Source: Dyella sp. 2HG41-7 (lineage in GTDB: Bacteria; Pseudomonadota; Gammaproteobacteria; Xanthomonadales; Rhodanobacteraceae). From it: a stretch of 64,000 bases of DNA. Positions 1-9,012 of the stretch are shown in pieces; within the stretch, counting starts at the first letter, position 1; each line of letters begins with the position of its first letter. The notes beneath the pieces are model-generated. The model was given only the letters and a program-made list of their open reading frames with translations. It did not search any database and was not told the DNA's origin. The stretch is taken from NCBI RefSeq assembly GCF_021390675.1, contig NZ_JAJEJV010000004.1, positions 682,001-746,000 of the forward strand. The letters run 5' to 3'. Position numbers and translations under genes: made by a program.

Positions 1-867
1 CTCGCGCCCATCGTTCCCGTGCCGCTGCCGGTTGCGGCCACGGCCGCGACAACGACAACGAATGCAAACGGCAATGCGAACAACGCCGTCGGCGGCGTTT
101 CTTCCAATGGCACGGCAGGCAACGGCCTCGCTGGCGCCATGACCGGGCTGCAGAAAGATTCGCTATCCGGTCCCGATTTCAGCGCAAGCGGCGCCAATGG
201 CGGCGACGCGAATGCGGCGGCAACGGCACAAGCCTCGACCGACGCCACGGCGGCGACGCAAGGCGCGAATGACGTGACGCAAGCGTTGGCGGGCAGCATG
301 GTTGCGGCGACGCACACCTTCGCGGCGGCGGCATCCGCCATCACCGATAACACCTCGCAAAGCACGGCCGGCCTGACCGCGCTGGGCAATCTCACGGCGA
401 CCGCGCCCGTCGTGCCTACCGGCACGAACGCAAGCGGCGCGCACAATCTCGGCGTGAACGCGCAGGTCGGTTCGTCCGGTTTCGCGAAAGAACTGGGACA
501 ACAAATTACCTGGCTCAGCGGGCAAGACATCAAGCAGGCGCAGATACGCCTGAACCCGCAGGATCTCGGCCCGCTCGACGTGAAAGTGAGCGTGGAGCAC
601 GGTCGCGTGGACGTGTCGTTTATGACGCAGCATCCCGCAGCGACCGCCGCCGTGCAGCAGGGATTGAGTCAGCTCAACCAGATGCTGAGCGGCCAGGGTT
701 TGTCGCTCGGCCACGCCACCGTCGGTCAGCACGCGCAGCAGCAGTTCGGCGCGTCGCAGCAACAGCAAGCTTCGTATCAGGGTTCGGATGGCGCGGAAGA
801 AACGGCCGAGTCGCCGGTCGCTGCGATCACCCAGGCGGCTGTGGGTCTGGTCGACGCGTTCGCCTGA
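1..867 (+). CDS. fliK: Flagellar hook-length control protein FliK, C-terminal part
   Basis: The frame is already open at base 1, so the start lies outside the window. About 150 Ala/Thr/Asn/Gly-rich residues, typical of the poorly conserved FliK middle, are followed by a conserved C-terminal Flg_hook domain with the hallmark IRLNPQDLGPLDVKV and a Gln-rich tail. FliK is the exported molecular ruler that tells FlhB to stop exporting rod/hook subunits and start exporting filament subunits. A strong terminator follows the stop codon, so fliK ends a transcription unit and fliL begins a new one. Identification rests on the C-terminal domain plus the fliL-fliM neighbours. Confidence 0.9.
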   Translation, partial: LAPIVPVPLPVAATAATTTTNANGNANNAVGGVSSNGTAGNGLAGAMTGLQKDSLSGPDFSASGANGGDANAAATAQASTDATAATQGANDVTQALAGSMVAATHTFAAAASAITDNTSQSTAGLTALGNLTATAPVVPTGTNASGAHNLGVNAQVGSSGFAKELGQQITWLSGQDIKQAQIRLNPQDLGPLDVKVSVEHGRVDVSFMTQHPAATAAVQQGLSQLNQMLSGQGLSLGHATVGQHAQQQFGASQQQQASYQGSDGAEETAESPVAAITQAAVGLVDAFA

Positions 868-899
868 CGCCAACTACTTTCATCGCAAGCTCTCTCCTC

Positions 900-934
900 G
901 CTCCTTCCATTGCCCAATGGGGGAGCTTTTTTTT
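900..934 (+). terminator. Rho-independent terminator after fliK
   Basis: An inverted repeat with arms GCTCC/GGAGC and CCATTG/CAATGG closes a tight loop and is followed directly by eight T residues. It begins 33 bases after the fliK stop codon and isolates fliK from the fliL operon. The rest of the 868-1156 gap holds the fliL promoter. Confidence 0.85.
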
Positions 935-1068
935 GCCCGCGCGGCGCGTCGTGCCCATGACGTAATCGCCACGCGTGTCACGCGACTGCATCCCGTCGCG
1001 CGTCAATAAAACGCCGCAGGGCGTCGTCACATATCGCGCAAAGCCCGCCGTTATGCGGTTTTCGGGTG

Positions 1069-1084
1069 TGGCACGCCGCTTGCT
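1069..1084 (+). promoter_or_regulatory. Sigma-54 (RpoN) promoter for the fliL operon
   Basis: The sequence TGGCACG-CCGC-TTGCT matches the -24/-12 consensus TGGCACG-N4-TTGCW at every position. It sits 72 bases before the fliL start and behind the fliK terminator. In polarly flagellated gammaproteobacteria this class of flagellar operon is RpoN-dependent and driven by the FleQ enhancer-binding protein; FleQ control here is an inference. It is the only full match to this consensus I found in the flagellar run. Confidence 0.88.
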
Positions 1085-1156
1085 AAAACTCCCGTAGAAA
1101 AGTCCGCGTTGTCGCACGCGCGGCCTTATGTCTTTCACTGGAGTTGGGATTTTTTC

Positions 1157-1645
1157 ATGGCTAACGACGAGGTTGTCGAAGAAGCATCGGGCGCTCCCGT
1201 CAAAAAGAAGCGCAGCGGCTTGATCATGGTGATTGGCGCGATCGTGCTGCTCGGCGCGGGTGGCGGTTTCATGTTCACGCGTTCGCACGGCGCGCAAGCG
1301 GCGGCGAAAGCGGAAGCACCCAAAACACCGGAGTTGTTCCTGCCGCTGGATCCCGCTTTCGTGGTCAATTTCCAGGACCAGGATTCCACCCGTTATCTGC
1401 AGGTGGGCGTGACCTTGATGACGCACGATCCGGCCGCCGTCCAGGCGATGAAAGACAGCGATCCGGTCATCCGCAATGCGCTGGTGATGTTGTTCAGCAG
1501 CCAGACCTACGCGGGCCTGAGCAATGTGGCCGGCAAGCAAAAGTTGCAGCAGGAAGCGTTGGACGACGTGCGCAAGATCGTGGCCGACAAGACCGGCAAG
1601 CCGGATGTCGACGCGTTGTATTTCACCAGCTTCGTGATGCAGTAA
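1157..1645 (+). CDS. fliL: Flagellar basal-body-associated protein FliL
   Basis: This 162-residue protein has a short charged cytoplasmic N-terminus, one membrane helix at about residues 22-41 (LIMVIGAIVLLGAGGGF) and a periplasmic FliL domain containing LDPAFVVNF and a C-terminal VDALYFTSFVMQ. FliL sits around the stator units and supports torque. The ATG at 1157 is preferred over an upstream in-frame start at 1109, because the protein then begins MANDEVV and a GGAG lies about 13 bases upstream. It is the first gene after the sigma-54 promoter, and fliM follows after 13 bases. Confidence 0.9.
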   Translation: MANDEVVEEASGAPVKKKRSGLIMVIGAIVLLGAGGGFMFTRSHGAQAAAKAEAPKTPELFLPLDPAFVVNFQDQDSTRYLQVGVTLMTHDPAAVQAMKDSDPVIRNALVMLFSSQTYAGLSNVAGKQKLQQEALDDVRKIVADKTGKPDVDALYFTSFVMQ

Positions 1646-1658
1646 CGGAGACCGTTCG

Positions 1659-2675
1659 ATGAGCGACTTGCTCTCCCAGGAAGAAATCGACGCCCTGCTC
1701 AACGGCGTCGACGACGGCCAGATCGAAACCGAAAGCGATCTGCCGCCTCCGCCGGGTTCGGTGCTGGATTTCGATTTCACGCAGCAGGACCGCATTGTGC
1801 GCGGTCGCCTGCCGACGCTGGAAATGATCAACGATCGTTTCGCGCGCTTCTTCCGCACGCAGCTGTTCGGCGTGCTGCGCAAGACCTGCGAAGTGTCGGT
1901 GCTGGGCGTAAAGATGCAGAAGTTCAGCGAATACGTGCACGGCCTCGCCGTGCCCAGCAACCTGAACCTGATCAAGGTGAAGCCGCTGCGCGGCACCGCG
2001 CTGGCCGTGATGGAGCCGCGCCTGGTGTTCAGCGTGATCGACAACTTCTTCGGCGGCGACGGCCGTTATCACGCGCGCATCGAAGGTCGCGATTTCACGC
2101 CCACCGAAAATCGCGTGATCCAGATCTTGCTCAACGAAGTGTTCATTTCGATGGTCGAGGCGTGGGCGCCTGCGATGCATGTGCAATTCGAATTCATCAA
2201 CTCCGAAATCAATCCGCAGTTCGCCAACATCGTCAGCCCGACCGAAACGGTGGTCGTGTCGCGCTTCCATGTGGAGCTCGACGGCGGTGGCGGCGAAGTG
2301 CATCTCACCTTGCCGTACGCGATGGTGGAGCCGATCCGCACCATGCTCGACGCCGGCGTGCAGAGCGATCGCATGGGCGAGCGCGACGAGCGCTGGATCC
2401 ATTGCCTGCACGATGAAGTGCTGGATGCGGAAGTCGAAGTCAGTTCGCTGTTGCTGGAAACCGATATCAGCATCGGCGAGTTCCTCGGGCTGCGCATCGG
2501 CGATGTGATCCCGGTCAATCTGCCTGATATCACCACTGTGTTCGCCGAAGACGTTCCGATTTTTCGCGGGCAATACGGTCAATCCAACGGCCGTTACGCC
2601 GTACGTTACAAAACTGCGGCCGGACGTCGCGCGCCGCTTCCCAATCTCGAATTCACTCAAGACAAAAACGTATGA
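1659..2675 (+). CDS. fliM: Flagellar motor switch protein FliM
   Basis: The 338-residue length is normal for FliM. The N-terminal peptide LLSQEEIDALLNG is the site that binds phosphorylated CheY. It is followed by the CheC-like middle domain and a C-terminal SpoA-type domain that packs with FliN in the cytoplasmic C-ring. A GGAG motif precedes the ATG. The gene overlaps fliN by four bases (ATGA), indicating translational coupling. Two CheY proteins encoded in this window are possible partners. Confidence 0.96.
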   Translation: MSDLLSQEEIDALLNGVDDGQIETESDLPPPPGSVLDFDFTQQDRIVRGRLPTLEMINDRFARFFRTQLFGVLRKTCEVSVLGVKMQKFSEYVHGLAVPSNLNLIKVKPLRGTALAVMEPRLVFSVIDNFFGGDGRYHARIEGRDFTPTENRVIQILLNEVFISMVEAWAPAMHVQFEFINSEINPQFANIVSPTETVVVSRFHVELDGGGGEVHLTLPYAMVEPIRTMLDAGVQSDRMGERDERWIHCLHDEVLDAEVEVSSLLLETDISIGEFLGLRIGDVIPVNLPDITTVFAEDVPIFRGQYGQSNGRYAVRYKTAAGRRAPLPNLEFTQDKNV

Positions 2676-3028
2676 ACCAGAGCATCGACGCCCTCCATGG
2701 CGCATCCAAAAACGGCGAGCAACCGCTTGAGTTCGGTACCTTGAACGAGGCCGGCGGCGACAAGGCCGATGTCAGCCTGGACATGATTCTCGATGTGCCC
2801 GTGACGCTGGCGATGGAAGTCGGCCGCACGCGCATCAGCATCCGCAATCTGTTGCAGCTCAACCAAGGTTCGGTCGTCGAACTCGATCGCGCAGCCGGCG
2901 AACCGCTGGACGTGTTCGTCAACGGCACGCTGGTCGCGCACGGCGAAGTGGTGGTGATCAACGAAAAGTTCGGCATTCGCCTGACCGACGTGATCAGCCC
3001 CGCGGAACGAGTGCGCAAGCTGCGATGA
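2672..3028 (+). CDS. fliN: Flagellar motor switch protein FliN
   Basis: A 118-residue protein with a variable N-terminus of about 35 residues and one SpoA domain, recognised by DVPVTLAMEVGRT, QLNQGSVVELDR and INEKFGIRLTDV. FliN completes the C-ring with FliM and FliG and helps dock the export apparatus. Its start overlaps the fliM stop and its stop overlaps the fliO start, each by four bases. Confidence 0.96.
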   Translation: MNQSIDALHGASKNGEQPLEFGTLNEAGGDKADVSLDMILDVPVTLAMEVGRTRISIRNLLQLNQGSVVELDRAAGEPLDVFVNGTLVAHGEVVVINEKFGIRLTDVISPAERVRKLR

Positions 3029-3411
3029 GCATTGTCTCCAACATCTTGGCGCGCGCGCCGATGGCGAGCGTGCCCGATATCAGCGTGACCGGGGAATTGA
3101 TCCGCGTCGTGTTGAGTCTGGGCGCGATCGTCGCGCTGATCTTCGCCGCGGGTTGGCTGACGCGCCGTTTGCAGTCGCGCCAGGTCGTTGGCGGTCGTCG
3201 TTTGCGCTGCATCGAAACCATGCCGATCAGCACGCGCGAACGCGTGATGCTGATTGAGGCGGATGGCAAGCGTTTGCTGGTTGGGGTTGGCGCCGGTGGC
3301 GTGCGTGCGCTGCATGTTTATGAAGGCGAAGCGCCGGTGGACGTGACGCCCGCGTCTGCGCCGCTCCCGCCTTTTGCTGAGTTGTTGCGTCGCGTGGGGC
3401 GTAAATCATGA
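3025..3411 (+). CDS. fliO: Flagellar biosynthesis protein FliO
   Basis: A 128-residue protein with one membrane helix at about residues 27-47 ([18 protein letters not shown]) and a cytoplasmic domain with the FliO-typical [14 protein letters not shown] and [16 protein letters not shown]. FliO is a membrane chaperone for assembly of the FliP ring in the flagellar type III export gate. Its position between fliN and fliP, with ATGA overlaps on both sides, supports the call. Confidence 0.9.
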   Translation: MSIVSNILARAPMASVPDISVTGELIRVVLSLGAIVALIFAAGWLTRRLQSRQVVGGRRLRCIETMPISTRERVMLIEADGKRLLVGVGAGGVRALHVYEGEAPVDVTPASAPLPPFAELLRRVGRKS

Positions 3412-4331
3412 GCACGTTTCTCGCCGCATTGCTTCATTCCTCGTCGCCCCGGCGAAAGCCGGGGCCCAGTGACGTTACGGCCGCAAAGTCGCTGGACCCC
3501 GGCGTGCGCCGGGGCGACGGTGTATGGCGGTTTTTGTGTTGTCTCGTTGTGGTCTTGGGATTGGCGCTGACCTCGTTCGCGAGTCATGCGGCAACTACCA
3601 CGACCGCATCAACAGCCGTTGCTCCCATCGCACCTATCGCGCCGATTTCCCAATCGGCCGGCATCCCCGTGATGACCGTGCAAAACGCCGGCGGTGGCCA
3701 GAACTGGAGTCTGTCGCTGCAGCTGGTCGCACTGATGACGGTGCTGACGATGCTGCCGGCTGTGCTGCTGATGATGACGTCGTTTACGCGCATCATCATC
3801 GTGCTGAGCTTTCTGCGTCAGGCGCTCGCCACGCAATCCACGCCGCCCAATCAGGTTTTGTTGGGGCTCGCGCTGTTCCTGACGTTCTTCGTGATGTCGC
3901 CGGTGCTCAATCATGCGTATCAGGACGGCGTAAAGCCGTACATGGATCACCAGATCACCGCTGAGGCCGCGATTCCCGCGGCCGCGGCGCCGTTCAAGCA
4001 CTTCATGTTGGATCAGACGCGCGATTCTGATCTGCAGCTGTTTACGCATCTCGCCAAAGAACAGCCGTATGCGAGCAAGGACGACGTGCCGTTCCGCGTC
4101 GCGATGCCGGCATTCATGACCAGCGAATTGAAGACCGCGTTCCAGATGGGTTTTCTGCTGTTTATTCCGTTTCTGGTGATTGACGTGGTGGTGGCGAGCG
4201 TATTGATGTCGATGGGCATGGCGATGGTGTCGCCGTCGATCATCTCGCTGCCGTTCAAGATCATGTTGTTTGTGATGGTCGATGGCTGGTCGTTGCTGAT
4301 CGGCACCTTGGCGGGGAGCTTTTACACATGA
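3408..4331 (+). CDS. fliP: Flagellar export gate protein FliP, with a repeat-encoded N-terminal insert
   Basis: FliP forms the core of the export gate with FliQ and FliR. The body is typical: a signal-peptide hydrophobic stretch at residues 41-57, then membrane helices and motifs such as [19 protein letters not shown] and [17 protein letters not shown]. The 307-residue length exceeds the usual ~245 because a dispersed palindromic repeat (bases 3443-3518) is read in frame as residues ~12-37, giving SPRRKPGPS and PGVRRGD ahead of the signal peptide. The ATG overlaps the fliO stop by four bases, so translation probably starts there and reads through the repeat. No later in-frame ATG exists before the signal peptide; only weak TTG/GTG codons could replace it. 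Confidence 0.93.
   Translation: MSTFLAALLHSSSPRRKPGPSDVTAAKSLDPGVRRGDGVWRFLCCLVVVLGLALTSFASHAATTTTASTAVAPIAPIAPISQSAGIPVMTVQNAGGGQNWSLSLQLVALMTVLTMLPAVLLMMTSFTRIIIVLSFLRQALATQSTPPNQVLLGLALFLTFFVMSPVLNHAYQDGVKPYMDHQITAEAAIPAAAAPFKHFMLDQTRDSDLQLFTHLAKEQPYASKDDVPFRVAMPAFMTSELKTAFQMGFLLFIPFLVIDVVVASVLMSMGMAMVSPSIISLPFKIMLFVMVDGWSLLIGTLAGSFYT
3443..3518. repeat. Palindromic repeat (family B) inside fliP
   Basis: Two 31-base arms, 3443-3473 and 3488-3518, are inverted copies matching at 27 positions. Each arm contains its own hairpin (CCCCGGC/GCCGGGG). A second copy with the same layout lies at 15486-15561 in an intergenic gap. This type of repeat is normally found between genes; here it is within a coding sequence and in frame. 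Confidence 0.9.
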
Positions 4332-4597
4332 CGCCGGAATGGGTACTCCACTTTGGCCAGCACGCGCTTTACATCGGCATGCTGGTCGCCGCGCCGCTGC
4401 TGTTGACGGCGTTGCTGGTCGGTTTGCTGGTCGGCGTCATTCAAGCGGCGACGCAAATTCATGAAATGACGCTCAGCTTTATTCCCAAGCTGCTGGCGAT
4501 GGCGGCCGTCGGCTTGCTGGTCGGTCCATGGATGTTGCACACGCTGATGCAGTTTACGCACGACATCATCGTCGGCCTTCCGGATGCGGTGAAGTGA
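4328..4597 (+). CDS. fliQ: Flagellar export gate protein FliQ
   Basis: This 89-residue protein has two membrane helices (about residues 17-37 and 55-75) and the FliQ signature [20 protein letters not shown]. It packs around the FliP/FliR export gate. Start and stop overlap fliP and fliR by four bases each, so the three gate subunits are translationally coupled. Confidence 0.95.
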   Translation: MTPEWVLHFGQHALYIGMLVAAPLLLTALLVGLLVGVIQAATQIHEMTLSFIPKLLAMAAVGLLVGPWMLHTLMQFTHDIIVGLPDAVK

Positions 4598-5361
4598 CGA
4601 TCGAGCTGTCCACGCTGATCCATATGTTGTCCGGCATGCTCTGGGCACTGGGTCGCGTGGGCGGCTTTTGCATGATCGCGCCGATCTTCGGCGCAACGGT
4701 GGTGCCGGCGCGACTGCGCGTGGCGATCATCGTGGTGCTGACGATGGTGTTGTCGCCATTGGCGCCCACACAGATGGATCTGTTGAGCGCGAGCGGTGTG
4801 GCGACGATGGTGTCGCAGATGCTGATTGGCGGCAGCATCGGCTTCGTGCTGCAACTGGTTTTTCAGGCGGTGTCGTACGGCGGCATTCTGATCGGTCAAA
4901 GCATGGGTCTAGGCTTCGCCGAAATGATCAGCCCCACCAGCAACACCAGCGTGCCGGTGCTGGGACAGTTTTACATGGTGATGGTCTCGTTGCTGTTTCT
5001 GGCGATGGACGGTCATCTGCAAGTGATTTCCTTGCTGGCCGACAGCTTTCGCAGCATGCCGCCCGGCGCGACGGGTCTCGACGAAAAGTCGATGTGGGCG
5101 ATCGTGTCGGCCGGTGGCGATTTGTTTTCTGGCGCGTTGCGCGTCGCGTTGCCGGCGATGACGGCGTTATTGCTGGTGAACATCGGCTTCGCCGCGACGA
5201 GTCGCGCATCGCCGTCGATGAATCTGTTCGCGGTGGGTTTTCCGATCAGCATCTGCATGGGCTTTATCGCGTTGTGGTTGGGTCTGCGCGGATTGGAAAG
5301 CACGTATTCGGCGCTGCAAGGCGCTGGTTGGGATTTGATGCGGCATTTGGTGGGGCTCTGA
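4594..5361 (+). CDS. fliR: Flagellar export gate protein FliR
   Basis: A 255-residue multi-pass membrane protein with the FliR features FGATVVPARLR near residue 30, GQSMGLGFAEMISP and a C-terminal IALWLGLRGLE. The GTG at 4594 overlaps the fliQ stop (GTGA), continuing the overlap pattern of the operon, and gives the normal FliR length; upstream in-frame codons would run back into fliQ. A palindromic repeat fills the gap before flhB. Confidence 0.93.
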   Translation: MTIELSTLIHMLSGMLWALGRVGGFCMIAPIFGATVVPARLRVAIIVVLTMVLSPLAPTQMDLLSASGVATMVSQMLIGGSIGFVLQLVFQAVSYGGILIGQSMGLGFAEMISPTSNTSVPVLGQFYMVMVSLLFLAMDGHLQVISLLADSFRSMPPGATGLDEKSMWAIVSAGGDLFSGALRVALPAMTALLLVNIGFAATSRASPSMNLFAVGFPISICMGFIALWLGLRGLESTYSALQGAGWDLMRHLVGL

Positions 5362-5397
5362 TGATGGATGCCCGAGTCTCTTGTCTCGCGCGCTCCA

Positions 5398-5517
5398 CTC
5401 CCTCCCCTGCTGGCAGGGGAGGGCTGGGTTGGCGTCAGTCGAATCTCGCGTTGAACTTCAAATCTGCGGCAAGCGCATGCAACCCCACCCTAAGCCTCCC
5501 CTGCAAGCAGGGGAGGG
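5398..5517. repeat. Paired palindromic repeat between fliR and flhB (family A variant)
   Basis: Two CCTCCCCTGC...GCAGGGGAGG-type hairpins (5398-5418 and ~5497-5517) face each other, with CTGGGTTGG on the inner side of one and CAACCCCACC on the other. The layout matches the elements at 8858-8991 and 18314-18447, including a central CGTTGA. It fills most of the 182-base gap, which has no gene. Confidence 0.75.
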
Positions 5518-5543
5518 TACGCATCTCGGCGCAGGTGTAAGCC

Positions 5544-6683
5544 ATGGCCGATACGGAAAACGAAGATCGCACCGAACGAGCGTCAGAAAAACGCTTACAG
5601 GACGCGCGCGAAAAAGGCGAAGTTCCCCGATCGCGCGATCTCTCCGGCGCGATGGTCGTGTTAGCCGGCGCCAGCATTCTGCTGTCTTACAGTTCCAGCA
5701 TGTTCGCGCATATGCGCCACATCTATGCGCTGGGCATGGCTTATTCGCGCGATGCATTGTTCAGCGATGCGCTGATGTCGCGCGCGATGCACGCGGCGAT
5801 GGGCGACATGCTCGGTTTGCTGCTACCGATTTTCGCGGCGACGATGATCGCCGCCGTCGGTTCGACGGTGGCGATCGGCGGCCTCAATTTCAGCTCGGAA
5901 GCGCTGGTGCCGAATTTTCAGCGGCTCGATCCGATCTCGGGATTCGGCCGACTGTTTTCGCTCAATGGCTTGATCGAGCTGGCCAAGTCGCTGTTGAAAG
6001 TCGCTTTTATCGGGGTGGCGCTGGTGGTGTTGTTGCGCCATGACGAAGCTGCGGTGATGGCGACCGATCGCGGCGCGGTCAATAGCGGTATTGCGCAGGC
6101 GTTGGCGCTGGTGGCGCATGCGGCGCTGATTTTTTCGGTGATCCTGGCGGTGATCGGCGGTATCGACGCGCTGTGGCAGCGTTTCGATTTCGAACGCAAG
6201 CATCGCATGTCCAAGCAAGAAGTGAAGGACGAGCACAAAGAATCGGAAGGCAACCCGCATCTGAAAGGTCGCATTCGCCAGATGCAGCATCAGTTGGCTC
6301 GCCGCCGCATGATCCAGGAAGTACCCAAGGCCGACGTGATCGTGGTCAACCCCACGCATTTCGCCGTGGCGTTGCGTTACGACGACTCGCGCATGCGCGC
6401 GCCGCGCGTGATTGCCAAGGGCGTCGACATCATGGCGCAGCAGATTCGCATGGTCGCCGAGGCGCATCGCGTGCCTTTGGTCGAAGCGCCGCCGTTGGCA
6501 CGCGCTTTGTATGCAACCACGGAGCTGGGACATGAAATTCCGTCCGCGCTCTACGTAGCCGTCGCGCAGATCCTTGCCTACGTCTACCAGCTCAAGCAGG
6601 CGACCGAGCGCGGCGGACCCATTCCCGACGTTCCGCATCCGGATATCGATCCGGAATTGCAGGGCCGTTACCGCCAACCGTAA
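5544..6683 (+). CDS. flhB: Flagellar export switch protein FlhB
   Basis: A 379-residue protein of normal family length. The N-terminus (ADTENEDRTERASEKRL, then AREKGEVPRSRDL) is the FlhB signature; four membrane helices follow, then the cytoplasmic FlhBC domain with the autocleavage motif NPTH at residues 269-272. Cleavage between N and P, triggered by FliK, changes export specificity from hook to filament. AGGTG lies upstream of the ATG. A second, detached FlhB C-terminal domain is encoded at 18432-18710. Confidence 0.97.
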   Translation: MADTENEDRTERASEKRLQDAREKGEVPRSRDLSGAMVVLAGASILLSYSSSMFAHMRHIYALGMAYSRDALFSDALMSRAMHAAMGDMLGLLLPIFAATMIAAVGSTVAIGGLNFSSEALVPNFQRLDPISGFGRLFSLNGLIELAKSLLKVAFIGVALVVLLRHDEAAVMATDRGAVNSGIAQALALVAHAALIFSVILAVIGGIDALWQRFDFERKHRMSKQEVKDEHKESEGNPHLKGRIRQMQHQLARRRMIQEVPKADVIVVNPTHFAVALRYDDSRMRAPRVIAKGVDIMAQQIRMVAEAHRVPLVEAPPLARALYATTELGHEIPSALYVAVAQILAYVYQLKQATERGGPIPDVPHPDIDPELQGRYRQP

Positions 6684-6713
6684 TTCACACCGTAAAAAAT
6701 CAAGGCGACACGC

Positions 6714-8804
6714 ATGGCAACCGCAAGCGTTCTGGATACCTTCAAGCAAGTCAGTCGACGCGGCGCAGGCGCGCCGATCGTGATGCTTGCGATGTTGGCG
6801 ATGCTGATGCTGCCGTTGCCGCCGTTCGTGCTGGACATTCTCTTCAGCTTCAACATCGCGTTGTCGCTGGTGATTTTGCTGGCGGTGGTCTACGTGATGC
6901 GCCCGCTGGAATTTGCCGCGTTCCCGACCGTGGTGTTGATGGGAACTTTGCTGCGTTTGGCGCTGAATATCGCTTCCACGCGCGTAGTTTTGCTGCACGG
7001 CCACGACGGCCCCGGCGCCGCCGGCAAGGTGATCGAGGCGTTCGGCGAATTCGTGATCGGCGGCAACTTCGCGGTCGGTTTGGTGGTGTTCGCGATCTTG
7101 ACCATCATCAACTTCGTGGTGATCACCAAGGGCGCGACGCGCGTGTCCGAAGTGACCGCGCGCTTCACCTTGGATTCGATGCCCGGCAAGCAGATGGCGA
7201 TCGACGCCGATCTCAACGCCGGTCTACTGACGCAGGAGCAGGCGCGCGAGCGTCGCCAGGAAGTGCGCGAGGAAGCGGACTTCTACGGCTCGATGGACGG
7301 TGCGTCGAAATTCGTGCGCGGCGACGCCACGGCCGGCATCCTGATTTTGTTCATCAATATCATCGGCGGCTTTTTCGTCGGCATGCTGCAGCACGGCCTG
7401 AGCGCCGGAGAAGCGGCGCGGACGTACACCTTGTTGACGATCGGTGACGGTTTGGTGGCGCAGGTGCCGTCGCTGATGCTGTCGATCGCCACCGCCGTGA
7501 TCGTGACGCGCGTGTCCAAGTCGCAGGACATGGGCAAGCAGATGGTCGGGCAGGTGTTCGCCCAACCGCGCGCACTGGCGGTTGCCGGTGTGGTGCTGGC
7601 GGTGATGGGCTTGATTCCCGGCATGCCGAACATCGCGTTTCTGATGCTGGCCTGCGTGTGCGGCGGCTCGGCGTGGCTGATGATTCGCCGTGAACAGGAA
7701 GCCAAAGAACGCCTCGCCAAAGCGTCGACCGAAGCATTGCCGACGCCGGCAGCCACCGAACGCCTGGAGCTGGGCTGGGAAGACGTCGCCAGCGTCGATC
7801 CGGTCGGCCTGGAAGTGGGCTATCGCCTGATTCCGCTGGTCGACAAAAACCAGGGCGGCGAATTGATGTCGCGCATCAAATCGGTGCGTCGCAAGTTGTC
7901 GCAGGAACTGGGTTTTCTGGTCGCGGCCGTACACATTCGCGACAACCTGGATCTGGGGCCCAACACCTATCGCATCTCGCTGATGGGCGTGCCGATGGGC
8001 GAGGCGGAGGTCTACAGCGAGCGCCATCTGGCGATCAATCCGGGCCGCGTGCACGGCACCTTGAACGGCGTCGCCACGCGCGATCCTGCGTTCGGGCTGG
8101 AAGCGGTGTGGATCGAAAACAATCAACGCGACCACGCGCAGGCGCTTGGCTACACGGTGGTCGATCCGGCGACGGTGATCGCTACGCATCTGTCGCACAT
8201 TCTGCAAAACCACGCGCACGAACTGCTCAGCCACCAGGACGTGCAGCAACTGCTGGATCGTCTGGCCCAGGGCGCGCCGAAACTGGTGGAAGACCTCGTT
8301 CCCAAGCGCCTGTCGCTGGGCGTGGTGGTGAAAGTGCTGCAAAACCTGCTCGCCGAGCGGGTGCCGATCCGCAACATGCGCAGCATCGTCGAGTCTTTGG
8401 CGGAGCACGCGAGCCAGAGTCAGGATCCTGGCGCGCTTACTGCCTATGTGCGCGTGGCGCTGGGTCGTCAGATCGTCCAGGAAATCGCGGGTTTGGGCAC
8501 GGAAATCCCCGTGCTGACGCTCGCTCCGGAGTTGGAACAGATCTTGCTCGGATCCCTTTCAAGCAGTGGTGCAGCAGGCGCCGCCGTGGAACCGGGTCTC
8601 GCCGATCGTCTGCAACAAAGCGTTGCAGAAGCGGCGCGGCGACAGGAAGCGAGCGGCGAACCGGCGGTGATGTTGGTGCAACCGCAACTGCGTCCGTGGC
8701 TCTCTCGCTTCACGCGCCACGTGGCCCAGAACCTGCATGTGCTGGCTTACAACGAAGTACCGGACAACCGTCGCGTGCGCTTGGTGCAAGCGATCGGACG
8801 TTGA
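6714..8804 (+). CDS. flhA: Flagellar export apparatus protein FlhA
   Basis: A 696-residue protein with eight or so membrane helices in the first ~320 residues and a large cytoplasmic domain. The conserved FHIPEP-family loop is present (PGKQMAIDADLNAG, then EEADFYGSMDGASKFVRGD). FlhA forms the nonameric export ring that docks chaperone-substrate complexes and uses the proton motive force. It lies 30 bases after flhB and is followed by a repeat-filled gap before flhF. Confidence 0.97.
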   Translation: MATASVLDTFKQVSRRGAGAPIVMLAMLAMLMLPLPPFVLDILFSFNIALSLVILLAVVYVMRPLEFAAFPTVVLMGTLLRLALNIASTRVVLLHGHDGPGAAGKVIEAFGEFVIGGNFAVGLVVFAILTIINFVVITKGATRVSEVTARFTLDSMPGKQMAIDADLNAGLLTQEQARERRQEVREEADFYGSMDGASKFVRGDATAGILILFINIIGGFFVGMLQHGLSAGEAARTYTLLTIGDGLVAQVPSLMLSIATAVIVTRVSKSQDMGKQMVGQVFAQPRALAVAGVVLAVMGLIPGMPNIAFLMLACVCGGSAWLMIRREQEAKERLAKASTEALPTPAATERLELGWEDVASVDPVGLEVGYRLIPLVDKNQGGELMSRIKSVRRKLSQELGFLVAAVHIRDNLDLGPNTYRISLMGVPMGEAEVYSERHLAINPGRVHGTLNGVATRDPAFGLEAVWIENNQRDHAQALGYTVVDPATVIATHLSHILQNHAHELLSHQDVQQLLDRLAQGAPKLVEDLVPKRLSLGVVVKVLQNLLAERVPIRNMRSIVESLAEHASQSQDPGALTAYVRVALGRQIVQEIAGLGTEIPVLTLAPELEQILLGSLSSSGAAGAAVEPGLADRLQQSVAEAARRQEASGEPAVMLVQPQLRPWLSRFTRHVAQNLHVLAYNEVPDNRRVRLVQAIGR

Positions 8805-8857
8805 GTAACGAAGAACGAGTGAGGTAGGCGACGATGATGTTCCGCATGCGCACGCTA

Positions 8858-8991
8858 CTCCCTCTCCCCTCCGGGGAGAGGGCTGGGGTGAGGGGTCAAC
8901 CTGGCGTTGAGCCGCAATCGAAGCGTGCTTCGAACGAACATCTCGGCAAGACCGGCCCCTCACCGCAATCCTCTCCCCAGAGGGGAGAGGA
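8858..8991. repeat. Paired palindromic repeat between flhA and flhF (family A)
   Basis: A CTCTCCCC-TCC-GGGGAGAG hairpin plus GCTGGGGTGAGGGG at the left faces GCCCCTCACCGCAATCC plus a CTCTCCCC/GGGGAGAG hairpin at the right. The centre holds TGGCGTTGA and GCAAGACC, both also present in the copy at 18314-18447. It fills most of the 208-base flhA-flhF gap and ends just before the flhF ribosome binding site. Confidence 0.85.
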
Positions 8992-9012
8992 AGTAAAAGT
9001 GAGGAATGCACC

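Noticed and set aside
827-2044. Long minus-strand frame opposite fliL and fliM
   Set aside because: It is antisense to conserved flagellar genes and low in recognisable motifs; codon bias of GC-rich DNA explains it.
1623-2705. Minus-strand frame opposite fliM
   Set aside because: His/Gln/Arg-rich composition and no domain; shadow of fliM.
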